A stretch of 5,305 nucleotides of DNA from Sulfurovum sp. (GTDB lineage: Bacteria > Campylobacterota > Campylobacteria > Campylobacterales > Sulfurovaceae). The notes below the pieces were generated by a model that was not told the origin of the DNA, searched no databases, and saw nothing but the letters and a program-made list of their open reading frames with translations. Each line of letters opens with the position of its first letter. Position 1 is the first letter of the stretch. Made by a program: the position numbers and the translations under genes. Location of the stretch: NCBI GenBank assembly GCA_027066595.1, contig JAMONG010000282.1:1-5305 (forward strand), given 5' to 3'. This document shows positions 4,106 to 5,305 of this stretch, in pieces.

Positions 4106-5305
4106 CTAGTATAGTATAACATTATACACGGCTGGTAACCATGCAAAACTATCAGTAGTGTTAAAGTTAATAATTTTTACAAGCTTATTACCACTACCAT
4201 TAATAGAGACTACCTCAACATTATATTCCGTATTGATTTGGAGATTATCTAATTCAAAAGATGTCACATTAGCTCCAACTGCTGCAACAAACTTACCATT
4301 TACAAATATCTCATATGACATTACATCTGTTACCTTACCCCACTGTATCGTTGCAGATGTATCTGCAATGTTTGTTGCGATAGATGTAGTAAGTATACAT
4401 ATTTCTGTTGTGGCACATCCACAACCTGGTTTTACTGTTTTATGAATTTCGATAAAGTCATTTTTAATATCTGTCTCAGCTATACCGACAACAACATTAA
4501 TCGTATTTATAAGTGGATTTACAGGTTCATTATCTGCTCCACCTTCATTTTCACTAACATTATAATAATCAAGAGGTTGTTGCTCTTGTATATAATAGTT
4601 TCCTGGAGGTACAATAAATTCATAATTACCTACGGCATCTGTTTGTGTTCTTGTTACTTCATTACCTGATGTATCAAATAAAACAAGTGTCACATTTGAT
4701 ATTGGCTGAAGATTACCATTAATTTCCTCACTAACATTTCCTGTAATGGCACCTAGATTTTGCTTTTCAACAAAATCATTACCAGAATCATTTTCACCTG
4801 CTAAAACCACTGCTTGAATAGAATTTACAACGCCATCATTAGGTTTATCATTATCTGTACCACCTTCATTTTCACTCACACTAAGATATCCAGCTGGTTG
4901 TACCTCATTAATAGTATATTCCCCAGGTACTAAATTATCAAAACTATAATTACCATTTGCATCTGTTTGTGTTGTTGCAATTTTAATACCATTAGCATCA
5001 TACAATGCAAGTGTCACATTGGCTAAATTGCTATCACCCGTTCCATCATCATTATTATCAACAGATACATTACCACTGATACTACCATTTTTAATAAATC
5101 CAAAATCTAGCGTAAGATTATCTACTATACCTACAGTTACTGTTGTACCTGCTCCATTATGTGTTTTGTCATTTTCACTTGTTATATCGGGTACACTGCT
5201 ATCACTAGAGCCTTGTGCAGGTGAAGTACCTGCTGGTGTGCTTATAGTAACAACATATGTATCATTTGCTGGTACGGCTATAGCATAATTACCATTTGCA
5301 TCTGT
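4106..5305 (-). CDS. Large repetitive surface/secreted protein, C-terminal part (SdrD-B-like repeats and Fn3)
   Basis: The minus-strand frame is open from the window edge to TAG at 4108-4106: 399 residues, N-terminus missing. Residues 1-72 are the end of one beta-sandwich repeat. Residues 74-183 and 185-289 are two full repeats of the SdrD-B/Cna-B type, each with G(S/A)I(S/T)GNVS, NVTL(A/V)L(Y/F)D, a QTDAxGNY turn, an (I/Y)xIxExQP strand, YxxVSENEGG and NDF(V/I)E. A spacer PGCGCATTEIC holds the fragment's only three cysteines (295, 297, 303). Residues 307-383 form a fibronectin type III domain (SATIQW, SYEIFVNG, LQINTEYNVEVVSING). The end is TDSFAWLPAVYNVILY. Such repeats form rigid stalks in adhesins and other exported proteins; a surface role is inferred. 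No LPxTG sortase signal, RTX nonapeptides or autotransporter barrel is present. A GTG at 5017-5015 is an internal Val codon within a repeat (NVTLALYD), not a start. The gene is more AT-rich than its neighbours. Confidence 0.85.
   Translation of the reverse strand, partial: TDANGNYAIAVPANDTYVVTISTPAGTSPAQGSSDSSVPDITSENDKTHNGAGTTVTVGIVDNLTLDFGFIKNGSISGNVSVDNNDDGTGDSNLANVTLALYDANGIKIATTQTDANGNYSFDNLVPGEYTINEVQPAGYLSVSENEGGTDNDKPNDGVVNSIQAVVLAGENDSGNDFVEKQNLGAITGNVSEEINGNLQPISNVTLVLFDTSGNEVTRTQTDAVGNYEFIVPPGNYYIQEQQPLDYYNVSENEGGADNEPVNPLINTINVVVGIAETDIKNDFIEIHKTVKPGCGCATTEICILTTSIATNIADTSATIQWGKVTDVMSYEIFVNGKFVAAVGANVTSFELDNLQINTEYNVEVVSINGSGNKLVKIINFNTTDSFAWLPAVYNVILY
4157..4387 (-). other. Fibronectin type III domain-coding segment
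   Basis: Residues 307-383 of the fragment show the Fn3 pattern: TSATIQWGKVTDVMSYEIFV with the core Trp, then a hydrophobic strand FVAAVG, then LDNLQINTEYNVEVVSIN with the conserved Leu and Tyr. It is the last folded domain before the C-terminal tail. Confidence 0.7.
4439..5086 (-). repeat. Two tandem SdrD-B-like repeat units in the surface-protein gene
   Basis: Unit 1 is 5086-4757 and unit 2 is 4753-4439 (about 330 and 315 bases). A third, partial unit occupies 5305-5090. A 21-base stretch encoding the TDANGNY turn is identical at 5285-5305 and 4946-4966 (offset 339) and diverged at 4622-4642 (offset 324). CCACCTTCATTTTCACT occurs at the SENEGG codons of both full units, near 4540 and 4859. 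The period is about 105-113 codons. Confidence 0.8.

Noticed and set aside
5015..5017. GTG as the start of a 303-residue protein on the minus strand
   Set aside because: The same frame stays open for 96 more codons to the window edge and upstream residues continue the repeat (SISGNVS ... NVTLALYD), so this GTG is an internal valine codon.
4158..5288. Plus-strand open frames opposite the surface-protein gene (4158-4445, 4442-4669, 5019-5288)
   Set aside because: They are antisense shadows of the repeat protein; they lack ribosome binding sites and resemble no family.
4439..5305. CRISPR array or mobile-element repeat
   Set aside because: The repeats are long, in frame, imperfect and encode SdrD-B-like protein units; there are no short regular spacers, terminal inverted repeats or transposase.

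Overview
The window looks like chromosomal DNA of a Campylobacterota (epsilonproteobacterial) bacterium, most plausibly of the Sulfurovum/Sulfurimonas type. This is an inference from protein character, moderate-to-low GC, AAGGA-type ribosome binding sites and a T-rich TATAAT promoter without a clear -35 box. No rRNA, tRNA or marker gene is present to settle the taxonomy.

Layout. (1) Positions 1-258, minus strand: the N-terminal 86 codons of a flavin-dependent pyridine nucleotide-disulfide oxidoreductase (dihydrolipoamide dehydrogenase/mercuric reductase superfamily), cut by the window edge. (2) Positions 259-392: a divergent intergenic region. (3) Positions 393-1643, plus strand: an exported methionine sulfoxide reductase with three fused domains in the order MsrA, thioredoxin-like, MsrB, followed by an AT-rich hairpin. 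(4) Positions 1712-3994, plus strand: a compact three-gene operon encoding a DUF1538 membrane protein built of two duplicated halves, a short P-II-like protein (start overlapping the previous stop as ATGA), and a two-CBS-domain protein. It has its own promoter almost touching the first ATG and ends at a strong hairpin terminator (4048-4100). (5) Positions 4106-5305, minus strand, convergent: the C-terminal 399 residues of a large repetitive surface or secreted protein with SdrD-B/Cna-B-like repeats, a small cysteine cluster, a fibronectin type III domain and a short hydrophobic tail. The reading frame is open to the window edge, so most of the gene lies outside.

How the genes fit together. 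The MsrA-Trx-MsrB fusion would repair both methionine sulfoxide epimers in periplasmic proteins, with its own thioredoxin domain as electron relay. The flavoenzyme next door is also a thiol/disulfide enzyme but appears cytoplasmic, so a functional link is only suggestive. The DUF1538/P-II-like/CBS operon is the most interesting unit: a putative transporter of unknown substrate co-encoded with two classes of small nucleotide-sensing module, suggesting a channel or carrier gated by adenine nucleotides or a similar metabolite. The surface-protein gene is visibly more AT-rich than the rest (about 28-33% GC in two hand-counted 60-base lines, against about 40-50% in two lines of the operon).
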